From Diogma glabrata (Eukaryota > Arthropoda > Insecta > Diptera > Cylindrotomidae): 64,000 nt of DNA. The position numbers and the translations under genes are program-made. Under the pieces are notes generated by a model. That model searched no databases. It was not told where the DNA came from and saw only the letters and a program-made list of their open reading frames with translations. Within the stretch, counting starts at the first letter, position 1; the number at the start of each line of letters is the position of its first letter. Below are positions 36,574 through 49,474 of the stretch, in pieces. Where the stretch lies: the NCBI GenBank assembly GCA_963693315.1, contig OY856187.1, positions 382,529,460-382,593,459 on the forward strand, in the 5' to 3' direction.

Positions 36574-37900
36574 ACGTAACAGCTGCTACATTCCTCCTAG
36601 CACCACCCGGGTGTCCGGCCTTTTTCCACACCACGGTCACTTAGCTCTACCTCATGAGCTGCAAATTGACGATAATTCAATTTCGGCTGTCACCACGGAA
36701 GAGGCCCTAAACGCGTTGCTCAGATTATCCGATAGTAGCACGCCCGGTCTAGACGGCATCCCAAATATCGTCTTAAAAACAGCGATAAAGAAGAAGCCGA
36801 ATGTATTCAAAAATATCTACACTGCGTGCCTAAAAGAAGGGATATTTCCTGAGGAATGGAAGCGCCAACGCCTTGTGCTTATGCCAAAAGGTGACAAGCC
36901 ACCAGAAGAACCCTCGTCCTACCTCCCACTGTGCATGCTGGACACAACTAGAAAGATCTTTGAGAGAATTATTGTTACTCGAACAACACTGAAGGCGAGT
37001 GGGGCCTTACTGACCGGCAGTTTGGTTTCAGAAGAAACGTTCTACCGTTGATGCAATCTCTGCAGTATGTGAGATAGCGCATAAAGCTTTCAGTAGTAAA
37101 ATATGGGTAGAGGGTGATAAACAATATCGTGCTGTTGTCACTCTGGATATTAAAAATCCCCTTAACTCTGCCAACTCGAACCAAATCATGAGAGTCCTAG
37201 ACGAACTGCATGTACCTGACTACCTATTACGTATCATAGCCAGCTACTTCACGGGAAGAACCCTGGTCTATGATACCAAAGCAGGTCCTAAGAAGTACAA
37301 TATAACAGGAGGAGTACCCCAAGGATCGGTCCTTTGACCACTGCTATGGAACATCATGTATGATGGTGTTCTCAGAGTACGTGTGCCGGAACAAACAACG
37401 ATTATTGGCTATGCAGACGATATTGCCATAGTTGTTGTAGCCAAGAACCTCACGGACATTACGAGCAACTGTAACCAGACCGTAACCAGCGTTAGAGCAT
37501 GACTGAACAGCGCAGGACTAGAGCTGGCCAATCATAATACGGAAGTCGTACTAACGAGTAGCAGAAAAGTGGTGGAAAGTATCGATATCCAGGTTGGTGG
37601 ACAGATCATAAAATCCTGCCAGCACCTGAAGTATCTTGGAGTCGTTCTAGACCACAGACTCAACTTTAAAGACACTTGATGTACGCTGGTGATAAAGCCA
37701 AACGAGTGGGGGTTGCTCTTGAAGCTTCTCGATAGCGTTAGCACATCAATATTGATGTATGCGGCACCCATATGGGCCTCAGCGGTGGAAACGTCATCTT
37801 ATGTTAGACCTAACAAAACGGCCTACAGACTGACATCGTTGCGCATTTGCTGTGCTTTTTGCACGGTGTCTGACGAGGCTGTAATTTTTTGTTCTTCGTG
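36574..37900 (+). mobile_element. R1-clade LINE reverse transcriptase fragment
   Basis: The reverse transcriptase is spread over frames with stops: STPGLDGIPNIVLK, KGDKPPEEPSSYLPLCMLD, RSTVDAISAVCEIAHKAF, ITGGVPQGSVL followed by a stop, IIGYADDIAIVVVAK, ELANHNTEVVLTSSRKV and ILMYAAPIWA. This combination (GVPQGSVLGPLLWN, FADDIA, NHKTEVVL, YLGVxxD) is characteristic of the R1 clade. The catalytic YADD is intact at about 37410. It has at least three stops and frameshifts, no endonuclease and no 3' end. R1 itself targets 28S rDNA, but many clade members do not, and there is no rDNA here. Confidence 0.8.
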
Positions 37901-38229
37901 ATTAATACAATACAAACGACGTTATATCCGAGGATATATCTTCTTTTCACGTTCATACAATCGACCCTTACTTTCAGTGATTCATGGTCTAAATTCTAAA
38001 TAGATTGTTAAGCTACTCAACTTTGACTTTTTATGTTTATTATTTTTATTTTTTAACTGATTTTCCCTATTTTGTTTAAATATTAATTCAACGTGTTTGT
38101 TACTTTATCTTGTTTTTGGACGACAATTAGTCTTGAGTTGCGGTCGAACGGATACTGGTACCGAATGTGAACATTGTGAGCTCGAAAGGGAAACATTCAA
38201 AATTTAATAGAAACCTAAACCCAACTTAA

Positions 38230-38445
38230 TAGACGCAGCATTTCTAGGCACTACGATGAGCTAGCTCATCTGTTAACTAATACGTGTATGAATGTCATAG
38301 GCGTCTCTGAAACTTGGCTTAAAACTAAAACTCTGATTGTTCTCTACAAAATTGAAATTTTAAGGTTACTATCGTTTTGGTCGGGTTGGTGGCATTTGTG
38401 AATTAGATGAAGGTGGTGGCATTTGTGGGTTAGATGAAGGTGTAG
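38230..38445 (+). mobile_element. LINE endonuclease N-terminal fragment
   Basis: The frame reads RHYDELAHLLTNTC followed by MNVIGVSETWLK, the start of a LINE endonuclease domain with its metal-binding glutamate in SETWL, then after a frameshift RFGRVGGIC, the usual next motif. No further domain follows. It is a short isolated fragment from a LINE different from the one ending at 37900. Confidence 0.6.
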
Positions 38446-41149
38446 GCATTTTATTGCGCAGCATTCTAAAAAGAAAAGATATTCTCAGTTTATCAACTAA
38501 TGTTTAAATATAATGAATTGTCATTGAGGTTCAAAATTGAGGATGTAAAATTCTAGATTGTTGTACTTACAATCCACCACGTTGCATCAGTCTAAATTAT
38601 ATTTTTTTGTTAGTTTAGTGGTACTTACAACCGCTTTGCCATTATGTGTGACTTTAATTCTACCCTTACTAGTGGAATGGGAGTGGACCTTAAGGATCGT
38701 GCCAAAAACTTCCCGTAAAGTTAAAAACTACGAGCTGTAAGTGTCAAAAAATATTCAACAGATGTTTGTTGAAAAATAAAATATATGTTAAAATAATAAA
38801 TTCGACAGACAATTGTTTGATCAATTTTACCTACAATTTTTTTTTACATGTTGATAACGATTATAGCGAAGACGCTAGCATTCAACACCTTGTTTTGCAC
38901 GTACTGATTGTTTTGCATTTAAGAAAGCGATGATTTTAATATCACATATCTCCACCTCTTTGAGTAATATAGGGTGTCCTAAAATTAACGCAAAATTTGA
39001 ATTAAATAGAAAACACCTTTTTTAGTCTTTAAATTGTTTTTTATCGAATTTTAAAAAACATAGGATAGTGATATTTATGAAATAATACTTGGGGCAAATG
39101 GCCTCCACGGCAGGTGTAACGGTCCATTTTACTAAACCTCAAATCCCTGCTGCTTTATGGTTTCCAACAAATTACTGCAAAAATGGTGGCCAATTGATGT
39201 ATTTCTATAAAATTGTATAAATACAATTATAATTTTTTTTGTCAATATGACAGACATGATTATTTAGGACAAAAACAACAAACATGACAGGTAATATAAT
39301 GAACACGTTTGTTAACTTTTAACGTTTTATTTTATAGATTTTAATAAGCAAATTTTACAGTTCATCGTTGGTTGGTCCTACCAAACATTATTTGAGAAAG
39401 CAATCATTGTTGCTGTTTTAGCGTTGTAATAACTGTTTAAAAGACTTTCTTGTACAAATAAACGACTACTGATTGTGTCAATTGGTGACAGCGGCAGGAT
39501 TGTAGAAATTCGATGTAATGAGAAGTAAAATTTCGATAGTTTTGTAACATTTATATTATAAGTATTTATTCTGATCAATTCAATCATATTTATTTTAACC
39601 CCTTTTTATGGATTCCTGAAAAATTATAATTATTTATCACACCACCCTTGTATTACCTTTAATTAATTATTAATAGTTCATGGCAAATAGAAAAACAACA
39701 ACCAACAATAATGATATAATATCTCGCGTTGCGTTTTTCAAGAGGGGTTTAGACACTTATTTTCTAGCAATTAATTGTAATTTGTAACTAAAATAATTAT
39801 TTTATCATTAAAATAATGGATATGGCGACATTTTCTTTAATGTTTATGTTCTACAACATAAACACTATAATCATTTTAATTTCATATAAATATATTTATG
39901 AAAAAATATGATTTATATCCTTGTACATATTTTTGAGTTAGACATATTGAACAAAAAAAAATCTAATGTCATTCACAATTTTGTATATCTGTTGGTTTTT
40001 TTTGTGTCAACTATAGTAAGTTGCAGTTTCAAATAAATATTGACTTTGATTAGATTTATACAAATTTTTATTTTTTATTTTTTTTTTTATCATAGATTTG
40101 ATTTGATTTGGGATAGAAAGATAGAACGACAAAAAAAACTAACGAAAATTTAGTATTGATAGTTTGTTTGACGAGATAACAATTTATACGGTTTCTATTG
40201 GGAATAGCTGAGAAAATATTGGATTACGATGAAGCTTGAAATTTGTAATACAATATTGTCTAGATAACTTTTTAGAAATCAAATCAAATTCTACTCGAGA
40301 ACTCGGAGATTCTAATCTAGATTTTTCAGACTATATAATTTGTGGCATCGACTGTATCGGGTGACTTAAATCCATAAATCTTTTAAGAACCATTCCCCTC
40401 AGAATGTTTGTTGTTGTGGAGTCTCAGTGTTAAAAGATATTTATGTGTTGTGACACGTATTACACAATTATAAAACAATTAAAAAATTACCATTAAACAA
40501 ATAATGTCACATCAGTACACAACATAATAGAAAATTTAAAAGTAATTACAATAAAATTGATTTATTCTGTCCTTACGCTTACCACTTTGACATTAAATTA
40601 AATAACAATATTATTCAGAAACCTTAAAGTAAAATCCAATCAATTTAAAAACATTAAAATGAATTATTTATAGTAATTTTCATGATTGAATCAAAGGCAC
40701 TTGGTTGGGGGTAAAAATATAAAGTTAATGTATTTAATATAAGGTTAATAATTTGTGGGTGATTTGGTTTTGGTTAAAATTCATTTTTAGTCCAATCATA
40801 TACTGTTTGTTTATTTTTTTTTATTATATGTCACTCGTTGATCGAATAATAATTATTTTCGATTTGAATAACGATAATTTTGAACTCGGTTTTCGTAGGT
40901 ATGAAATCGATAAAATTTGTATGACATGTAAGTTATAATAGTGACTTATTTTAGCTTTCATGATAAACAAATATAAGACTGATATCGGAGGCTCCAAGTA
41001 GTTCGGACGTTGATCTGCTAAATTGTTTGAATATATCATTTTTGGAAGGAAACTGATATGGTGTAATTGTCGACAGTTGAGGTGTTGAGGTTTGTGACGA
41101 GATGGATATAAAAAAACAGGTCCTCAGCAGACTCATACTTTAAAAACTC
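38446..41149. other. Intergenic, with a LINE 3' UTR remnant
   Basis: Mostly AT-rich and featureless. At about 38969 agggtgtcctaaaattaacg resembles a DNA-transposon terminus, but no partner end was found. At 40385-40475, gtgttaaaagatatttatgtg plus gtgacac.tatt resembles the 3' untranslated part of the minus-strand LINE at 8657-9019. The 60-codon frame at 38558-38740 has no recognisable motif. Confidence 0.4.
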
Positions 41150-41495
<346 letters not shown>

Positions 41496-42758
41496 TTTGC
41501 AATGGTAGTTAACTAATTCATTGCGTACATACATTGGTCGTTTTCCGATTGTCTCTTAGTCTGCTTATATGCCTAGGACGATCAAGGTTTTTATTCCAAA
41601 CTGCAGTCTGGGTACAGCTTCCGAGCTGATTTTGTAATGAATTGAGATGAGCTGACACAAGCTTACAGATATCATAACCAATTGATTTTTACGGCAACAG
41701 CTCTGAACTCAAGTATAAGCAGTATTTACTCTTGCTCTCTCGCACCAACCTAATTCTGACAGTGTTAAACAGGTACCACAGCATGGATGTAGAATTTCGG
41801 ATTCATTACCACAAACATTTAATTTGCCACAGAAAGCTCGGGACGACAAAACATTTCATAAATTTTTGTCGCTCCGCGCTGGAAAAATTAATTTGTTTCT
41901 AACAGTAAAATCGTTTCTAAATTAATTAAATATACGTTTTTTAAATCACGAAATTCTCGAAATTTGGAACCGTTATATTTCCAAAAAAAAAAATACCCGA
42001 ATGCGTATATCTTTTTTTTTTATATAAAACTCATAAAAAATTCAAGCCAAATCAAAAATGCATCGGTCAGGATTTGTCCAAATCTGTTTGATTTGTAAAA
42101 GAATTACCCATATAAGAGATGGTACGCAAAAGTCGCCGATTCATTTTTCACAACAAAATAATGTTTTGAACATTATGTATGATAAAGATCTTAACGATTT
42201 TGAACTAGTACTAATGATAATACTAGTACAATGAATTCAGGAAAAAAAAAAAAAATTAATAGAAATAAAAGTTTACAAATTAACTGTTAAATAATACAAT
42301 AATAGTTAGAGTGAGCAAAATCGAAAGATTATCCATTGAAACATTATGATTGAGATGATTACATGGTTTGCTAGAGCAGAATATCTAATTTTTTGTTTAA
42401 TAGTCGCTAATGTTCTTTGGCTCTTATTTAAAAATTTCATCCCGTCTGACCGACATGTTTGAAAAAAACAATCGTTGCAACTAATTCATAGACGCTGGAT
42501 TATTTTAAGAGATCAGGTTTTGGTTTATTGTTGAAAAACAATTCTTTTTAAGTAATACGGGTAGACAGCGTGGATTTAATATTTGAACATTTTTAGAAAA
42601 AATAAACAAGTTTAGTACTGATTCTTCCTGCGTATCCTGCTCATCGACATTTTTTCCTTGGTACACTAAAGACGATTTTACTCTTATAGTCATTTTGTAG
42701 GCTTTTGTAAAAATCGTGCCAAGGTCTTTGGTGTACTAATAAGTCGCTCAATAAATAT
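41496..42758. other. Intergenic, nothing recognised
   Basis: AT-rich DNA without recognisable genes. The 62-codon minus-strand frame at 42505-42693 shows no motif. Confidence 0.4.
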
Positions 42759-43306
42759 GAGCAGTTTCACGAAGATTCAACAACGTTTTGACTTGACCCC
42801 TTTAAATTTTGATTATTTTTCGTTTATAGATGGTCTTTCATAAATAAAAATACATGTTCTCTTAGAATTTTTTTTCGACCAGGGGTCTTCACAGGGTGCC
42901 CCTCAATTTTTTGTTATTTTGTGATGTGAGTGGATTTTGACGAGCGATTGTAGAAAAACTACTCAATCGATTTTATAAATGATATATCGTTGAATAGGTA
43001 TTAGAACAAAGTTTTTAAAAATGTACACTGTTGTGTACAATGCACACTGTTAATTTTGAAATAATTTTTAACGGTGTAGCATAAGAAAGGATGGCGCTAC
43101 ACCTTTTTTTTAAAACTAAATTGAAGCTTATTTTATATCTAACTACTTGTGAACGTTTAGGACATGCGTTATTTTTTGTTTTAAAGATAAAATTCGTTGT
43201 GCATATGACTGTCGGGAATCAGTTGTTTTTGTTCTGAAGGAAAGTATAAAAATGGCGTTATAAACTAAGAGATTTTTTTTATGTTAAATATCAAACATTT
43301 TATTAT
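42759..43306 (+). repeat. Dispersed ~550-bp repeat, copy 2
   Basis: Direct-orientation partner of 27945-28503. It contains an extra short stretch around 43030-43050 (gtgtacaatgcacac, itself a small palindrome) and lacks about 20 bases near the gatggcgctacacc phrase. It is followed directly by SINE/LINE-like sequence. Confidence 0.75.
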
Positions 43307-43429
43307 TATTCTCAGGTTGCATGTAGTTAGTCTAGTCATCTCCTTTTGTCCTGTCCTGTAATGGTCAAGATATTCGCTGGACCAATCGTACTTAAATTTT
43401 CCGTCTTTTTCACATATAGCACTATCCTA

Positions 43430-44675
43430 AAAGAATATCTCCAACAATTAACAAAAGATTAAGAAATGAACAATCTGGTTTTGGACTAGGTAGAAGCTGT
43501 ATTCATCATATAAACACAATTCGTATCATAGAACAATCAAACGAATGGAACTCACCACTGTATCTCCTCTTCGTGAACTTCTAGCACGCATTTGATACCA
43601 TTAATAGAGGCGCTATCTGGAAATCACTTCGCGAAATGGGTATTTCGAAGAAAATAATTGATCTAATTAGGTACATTTACCAGGATGCTGAAAACAGAAT
43701 TCAATACAAATAACAGCAAAGTGATTAATACTGTAACTGCAGAGGAGTGAGAACAGGCCGTGTACTATCCCCATAGTATTATTAAAAGGAATAGACAGTG
43801 TCATGTGAGAGCTTCCAAGAAGTTCAAATGTGAAATGGCATCTAAAGGAACAAAGCAAGATGGCTCAATGATCTAGACTACGCAAACGATATCAGCATGC
43901 TCACACATAAATACGCAGCATGTCTGTAGACAGAAAATAAAAGAACTTTCAACCGTTGCACATGAAGTTGTCTTAAAATCAACATCAGAAAACTAGAGGC
44001 CATGAGATTGAACATCATTGTAAGTATACCAATCACCATCAACAGTACACAAATCGAAGATGTCAATAAATTTGTGTACCTTGGTTGTACTGTAGCAAAA
44101 ACAGGTGGAACTGAAGAATATATTAATCAGCGCATTAATAAGGCCAGAAATACATTCAACATGCACCACTAAATCTGGAATGTGTCCATCCTGTAAAGAA
44201 AAACAAAGCTAAGAATGTTCAATGTATGTGTCAAGTCAGTACTGCTGTATGGATGTGAAACATGGAAGCATACACAAAAGATTAAAAAACAATTGCAGGC
44301 ATTTATAAACAAATGCTTAAGACGACTGATCAAATGCTTCTTCCCTAATAAAAGCAGTAACGAAGAACTATTCAGGCAAACATAGCAGATAAACATTAAA
44401 TCCGATGTAAGAAAGATGAAATGGACATGGACAGTAAACACACTGAGAAAATTAGCCGAAGATGTTACAAGGATGTCCCTAGAGTAGAATCCGCAAGGCA
44501 AAAGAATGGTGGAAGGACCAGCAATGAGTTGGAAAAAGCAGTGCTAGAAGAAGCGAAACCAATTGGCAAGTAATAGGGAGAGTTAAAAGCGATTGCTCCA
44601 AATAGAGTTAGATGGTCCAGTCTAGTAGACGTCCTATGCTCCTTAAATGGAGATAAGGGAGAAAAAAAGAAAAAA
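43430..44675 (+). mobile_element. RTE/L2-like LINE RT to 3' end, inactive
   Basis: Frames read QSGFGLGRSCIHHINTIRI and EWNSPLYLLFVNF, then a stop at the point where other members have the catalytic aspartate of FVDFEKAFD, then INRGAIWKSL. Later LDYANDISML stands for the FADD box, with asparagine replacing the first catalytic aspartate (about 43882-43887). It continues with FVYLGCTVAK, FNVCVKSVLLYGCETW, INKCLRRLI and WTVNTLRKLAED, the usual C-terminal tail, and ends in an A-rich stretch at 44660-44677. A segment of perhaps 50 codons between AFD and the YADD region is mostly missing. The clade call (RTE or L2-like) is from recalled motifs. Confidence 0.75.
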
Positions 44676-44687
44676 ATACATATTCTA

Positions 44688-44850
44688 TAGCTTTGTTCGA
44701 AAATGTATATATACTCTCAAAAACTTCTCAACCAACTTTTGTTCAAAACCACACTTATTTCTTTTCTACTATTCTTTTCTACTAAGTACAACTGACACAT
44801 CCGACAAAAAAGATTTAAATTAGTTTTATTTTATATTTATATTCGCATAA
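44688..44850 (+). repeat. Paralogue of the foldback insertion site
   Basis: ctttgttcgaaaatgtatat, then aaaaacttctcaacca, then gtacaactgacac, match the two flanks of the foldback element at 45522-47284 (45489-45521 plus 47293-47430) read as one uninterrupted sequence. It therefore shows what the target looked like before insertion. Non-coding and probably part of a SINE or LINE tail family. Confidence 0.7.
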
Positions 44851-45324
44851 TGCATGATTTATTGAGCTTTTTAAACGCATTTCTGGATTTAAAAAAAAAA
44901 AATTTCCATAAAAGTATAACGTGAATTTCACAAAAATAGGTTATTTAATTTTTTTCTAAAAATAGCCAATAGTGCATAGATAATACTTGCCAAGTTTCAT
45001 AATAGGCGTAGAAATTGTTTAGAAGCTATCTCCACCGTAGAGCGGCCTTCATACGATGGAAGAATGGAGAAAGAACGCAGACCAGTAAACGATAAGGGGA
45101 ATGTGCATGCCTTATGTAATTTTTTTTATTATTGTGAAATATTTTTGCGTTTTAGTAAATTTTTTTTGCGCTCAAATTTGTTATTGTTTCAGCTCAACTA
45201 TTTTACAGCCACATTTCCAAATGACTTTTGGTTTCATCCTCAAGTTATTTTATTTTTTGATCTTATTTGTTATGCTCCTTATGTGTTGGACTTTATGATT
45301 TTATTTCGCTTTTAGTGGTTTTCT

Positions 45325-45521
45325 TATTTAGCTAGGCTAGCTTAGTCGAGTCGAGTCTGAGATATTGATCTCGGGGTTTGGGTTCGAACCTGACTAAAAT
45401 TTTATTTTTTGTGTGAATCTTAAGACAAATTTCAGCTAGGCCTCCTCCTTTGGTCCTGTCCTGGAATGGTCTTTTCATGTTTTAATATAGCAAAGCTTTG
45501 TTCGAAAATATGTATATACAT
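45325..45521 (+). mobile_element. tRNA-derived SINE, 5' part (interrupted)
   Basis: tagcttagtcgagtcgag is an A-box-like sequence and gggttcgaacctg (about 45383-45395) is a near-perfect B box. The body has ctcctttggtcctgtcctgg, also present at 43340-43370, and runs into the ttcgaaaatatgtatatacat target of the foldback element. The SINE-like unit resumes at 47285. Confidence 0.6.
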
Positions 45522-47284
45522 TAGGGTGGCCCTTAGATTACACTAGAACTTTTTTCACTGTGCAGTTTGCGGCACCCTCCCATTTCGTGTGAATACCCAT
45601 AAAAATATTATTTGCAAAATCTGATATCAATCGGTCAATTCTAAGACGTGCCTCTGGCCACTTAAAGTTGAGAAATTTTGTTCTGGACCTTAAAAAAAAA
45701 TTTATTGTTTGTGCGACACACTCTTATTTCATGTCAATACCCATAAAAAAATTATGTGTAAAAATTGAAATCAATCGTTCAACTCTAAGGGGTGCCCCCG
45801 GCCACTTAAAGTTGAGAGGTTTGGTTGTGGCCATTATAAAGAAAAACTTAAAATTTTTGAAAGACACCCTTCCATTTGGTGTCAATACTCATAAAAATAT
45901 TATGTGTAAAATTTAAAATCAATCGGTCAACTCTGAGGGGTGCCCCTGGCCACTTAAAGTTGAGAGGTTTTGTTGTGGTCATTATAAAGAAAAATTTAAA
46001 TTTTTTGTACGACACCCTCCCATTTGGTGTCAATACCCATAAAAACATTATCTGCAAAATTTGAAATCAATCGTTCAATTCTAACGGGTGCCCCCGGCCT
46101 TTTAAAGTTGAAGGTTTTGTTGTGGCCATTACAAAGAAAAATTTAAATTTTTGTACGACACCCTCCCATTTGGTGTCAATACCCATAAAAATATTATGTG
46201 TAAAATTTGAAATCAATTGGTCAACTCTAAGGGGTGCCCCCCGGCCACTTAAAGTTGAGAGGTGGTTTTGTTGTGGCCATTACAAAGAAAAATTTAAATT
46301 TTTTGTACGACACCCTCCCCCCCAACTCAATGGCGTGCCCCCTACTGAAGGGAGGGTGTCGCACAAAAAATAAAATTTTTTTCTTAAGGTCCTGAGCAAA
46401 ATTTCTCAACTTTAAGTGGCCGGAGGCACGTCTTAGAATTGACCGATTGATTTAAAATTTTGCAAATAATATTTTTACGGGTATTGACATGAAAAGGGAG
46501 GGTGTCGTACACAAAATTTAAATTTTTCTTTGTAATGGCCAGAACAAAACCTTTCAAGTTTAAGTGGCCGGGGGCACGACTTAGAGTTGAACGATTGATT
46601 TCAAATTTTACACATAACTTTTTTATGGGTATTGACACGAAATGGGAGGGTGCCGCACAAAAAATAAAATTTTTTTTTAAGGTCCAGAACAAAACTTCTC
46701 AACTTTAATTGGCCGGAGGCACGTCTTAGAATTGTCCAATTGATTTCAAATTTTGCAAATAATATTTTTACGGGTATTGACATGAAATGAGAGGGTGTCG
46801 CACAAAAAATTTAAATTTTTGTTTGTAATGGACAGAACAAAACCTCTCAACTTTAAGTGGCTGGGGACACGCCTTAAAGTTGACCGATTGATTTCAAATT
46901 TTGCAAATAACATTTTTAATGGTATTCACACGAAATGGGAGGGTGTCGTACAAAAAATTTAAATTTTTCTTTGTAATGGCCAGAACAAAACCTGTCAAGT
47001 TTAAGTGGCCGGGAGCACGACTTAGAGTTGAACGATTGATTTTTAAATTTTACACATAATTTTTTTATGGGTATTGACACGAAATGGGTGGGTGTCGCAC
47101 AAAAAATAAAAAAAAATTTTTTTAAGGTCCAGAACAAAATTTCTCAAATTTAAGTGGCCGGAGGCACGTCTTAGAATTGATTGATTGATATCAGATTTTG
47201 CAATTACTATTTTTATGGGTATTCACACGAAATGAGAGGGTGCCGTACAAAAAATAAAAATTTTTGTTTTTAAGGGCCACCCTA
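45522..47284. mobile_element. hAT-like foldback transposon of opposed 147-bp arrays
   Basis: Termini are TAGGGTGGCCCTTA and its exact reverse complement. An 8-bp duplication ATATACAT lies directly outside each end (45514-45521 and 47285-47292). Eight-base duplications with a YAGGG terminus fit the hAT superfamily. Inside, five units with ggccacttaaagttgag (about 45657, 45800, 45949, 46097, 46244) are followed by six units with the reverse complement (about 46409, 46556, 46699, 46848, 46996, 47143), all spaced about 142-150 bp. The two halves form a palindrome centred near 46340. There is no transposase, and the small ORFs throughout are repeat by-products. It is 1,763 bp long. Confidence 0.85.
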
Positions 47285-47430
47285 ATATACATTTTTAAAA
47301 ACTTCTCAACTCACTTGTGCAGTTGCAAGAACCACTTTTATATCTGTTCCTGTTTTGAAGTACAACTAGCACTTCCAAGAAAACAGCATTGAATTTTTGT
47401 TATTTTCCATTTATTTTCACATAACTACAT
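47285..47430 (+). repeat. 3' flank of the interrupted SINE-like unit
   Basis: Begins with the ATATACAT duplication, then aaaacttctcaactcacttg and gtacaactagcac, matching 44710-44800. It completes the unit begun at 45325. Confidence 0.65.
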
Positions 47431-49474
47431 GAAAATGAAACGAATTAAGGAAATACCAAACAAAGCTTTTTTATTGGAAAACCCAAATACATATTTTGAC
47501 AATTGTTTTGGATTGTTAAAGCAATTTTTGTGTTGTAATTTAACTGGACAATGAAATGATCAATTGAATTTGAGAAGTGGGATTTTGGGGAGGGAGTGGA
47601 TTGGTGTTTATTCAATTCAAAATAAAAAGAAAAACAAATTTAGCTGAATGTAGAAAAAACTCCATCTCCAAACAAATGTCTAGACAACAATCAGCTAGTG
47701 TTTGTTAGAAACCAGACCAACGCAGCGAGTTTAACAATGGCAAATTCAATTAATGATGATTCAATATAAATTAAACTTATTGCACTAACAAATAATCCTG
47801 ACTTTGTGGTGTTATCCCAAAGAGAGAAAAAAAACTTTTGAAACCAATTTCTGCGTTTTAATTTAACTTTGTCTGTACACGATTGTATATCATCTTCAAA
47901 AATCCCCAATAATTGAGGCTAAGGGCATTCCTTATGGTTTAACTAAATCAAAAGACAAACAAAAGACATGATCCGGTTTTTTATTTCCAAATTACCATAA
48001 CAACCCAAAATCCATCGGAACCAATTCTAATTTTCAATAAAATTGATAACAACAAAATAGTTGAACTTTCAAAACAACAAAGTCATGAAAATGTAAATTT
48101 TCATTAGCTATTCCGGCAAAAACAACAATATTTTTTTTTTTATATTTAAATTTTCACATTTTTGGTAAAATTATTTTGAATAATTTTAAAAGAAAATACT
48201 CTAAAAAATTATGTTAATTTTCCTTTTAATATATTTCTTTAATGTTTTACGTGAATTTTTAATTACAACTGGAAACAGAAATCTAATTATTTTTTGAGAA
48301 GAATATCAAAATTGTTTCTTCTGTTTTCTTTTAGGAATTTTAATAATTTTTTTTTTGTAATAAAATAAAATGGTGATTGGTACGATAATTTTTGGAAAGG
48401 AAATTTCATTGTAAATCATAATTTAATAAAAATAGAAGTATGTGTACTCAAAGAAATTTAAGAATTGATGTTAATTAATTGAATGTCGATCTGAAATGAC
48501 AATAAAACGATGACAGTCAAACACGAAAAAATAATCTTCTTATCTTCAATACATTACTTAATTATGAATTAATCGTACAGATTTTTTATAGAAACAAATT
48601 TACCCTTCTACGTATTCAGAATTACTTTTTATTCTAGCTAATAAGTAAATATCATAACCCTTTTCCATCGGATTAAAGCATATTAGTTTATTGCTTTATT
48701 AGTTTTATTTTTAATATATTCCCTTACGATTTTACAGCTTATAATATTTGTTTATTTTATTTCCAAGTCATAAAAGTTTTTTTTTTAATTTTCATATATG
48801 CAGGAAAATCTCATTGAATTTTGTGAAAGAGAAGAAAAAAAATTAAGAATATTTCATTTAAGTTTTATTGCTTGTGGCATTACTTTTATTATGAGTCTTA
48901 TGCGTTTTAATTTTAAAAAAATTTGAGACTGAAGCTATTAGTATGATTTGGATGGGAATAATATTAATTTGGAATTGTGGTTTGAGTAACGAGCTCTGGT
49001 AATATCCTGAGGAAATGGTTTATATTTGATTTACATGAAACTTACAATTGAGTTGTTTCAGTTTGTGAAATTGAGTTGTAGGTTTTTTGGTAAGGTGGTT
49101 TCTGGGTGGATGCATTGCTGAGTCTAATGGATTTTGTAGCATGCCTTGTATCGACTATGTTGAAAGTGTTGATGGTCAATTTGGAGCGTGGTTGTTGGAT
49201 ACATAACATCCTTTGAATTAATTTTGCCTTGTCTGTATAAAACGAATCTTAGTACAATGACAACGTGTTTCTCCACAGCTCGAGTATGATACACTTGCGA
49301 GAATTCTAGGCAATTCTACATACCAGTTTCAAAAACGAACTCCTGTAGTTTAACAATTTTGGTTTTCAGAACTTTCCACCCGACCCAAATGAAGCTGCCG
49401 AGTCACCAGATGTGATGGGCCAAAACAAGGGTGGAATATGAATCAATATCTTCATGCAATATTTATTTGTCTAA
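47431..49474. other. Intergenic, upstream of the P-like transposase
   Basis: AT-rich and mostly featureless. A possible exon-like stretch occurs at 49377-49440: after ttttggttttcag the sequence is open and GC-richer (NFPPDPNEAAESP..., ending in TGA). I could not recognise a THAP zinc-finger domain here, which a complete P-superfamily transposase would have at its N-terminus. Confidence 0.4.

Noticed and set aside
38969..38990. DNA transposon terminus agggtgtcctaaaattaacg
   Set aside because: No matching inverted end or target duplication was found within several kilobases.
45668..47137. Several 60-100-codon frames on both strands
   Set aside because: They recur with the 147-bp units of the foldback element and are repeat by-products.
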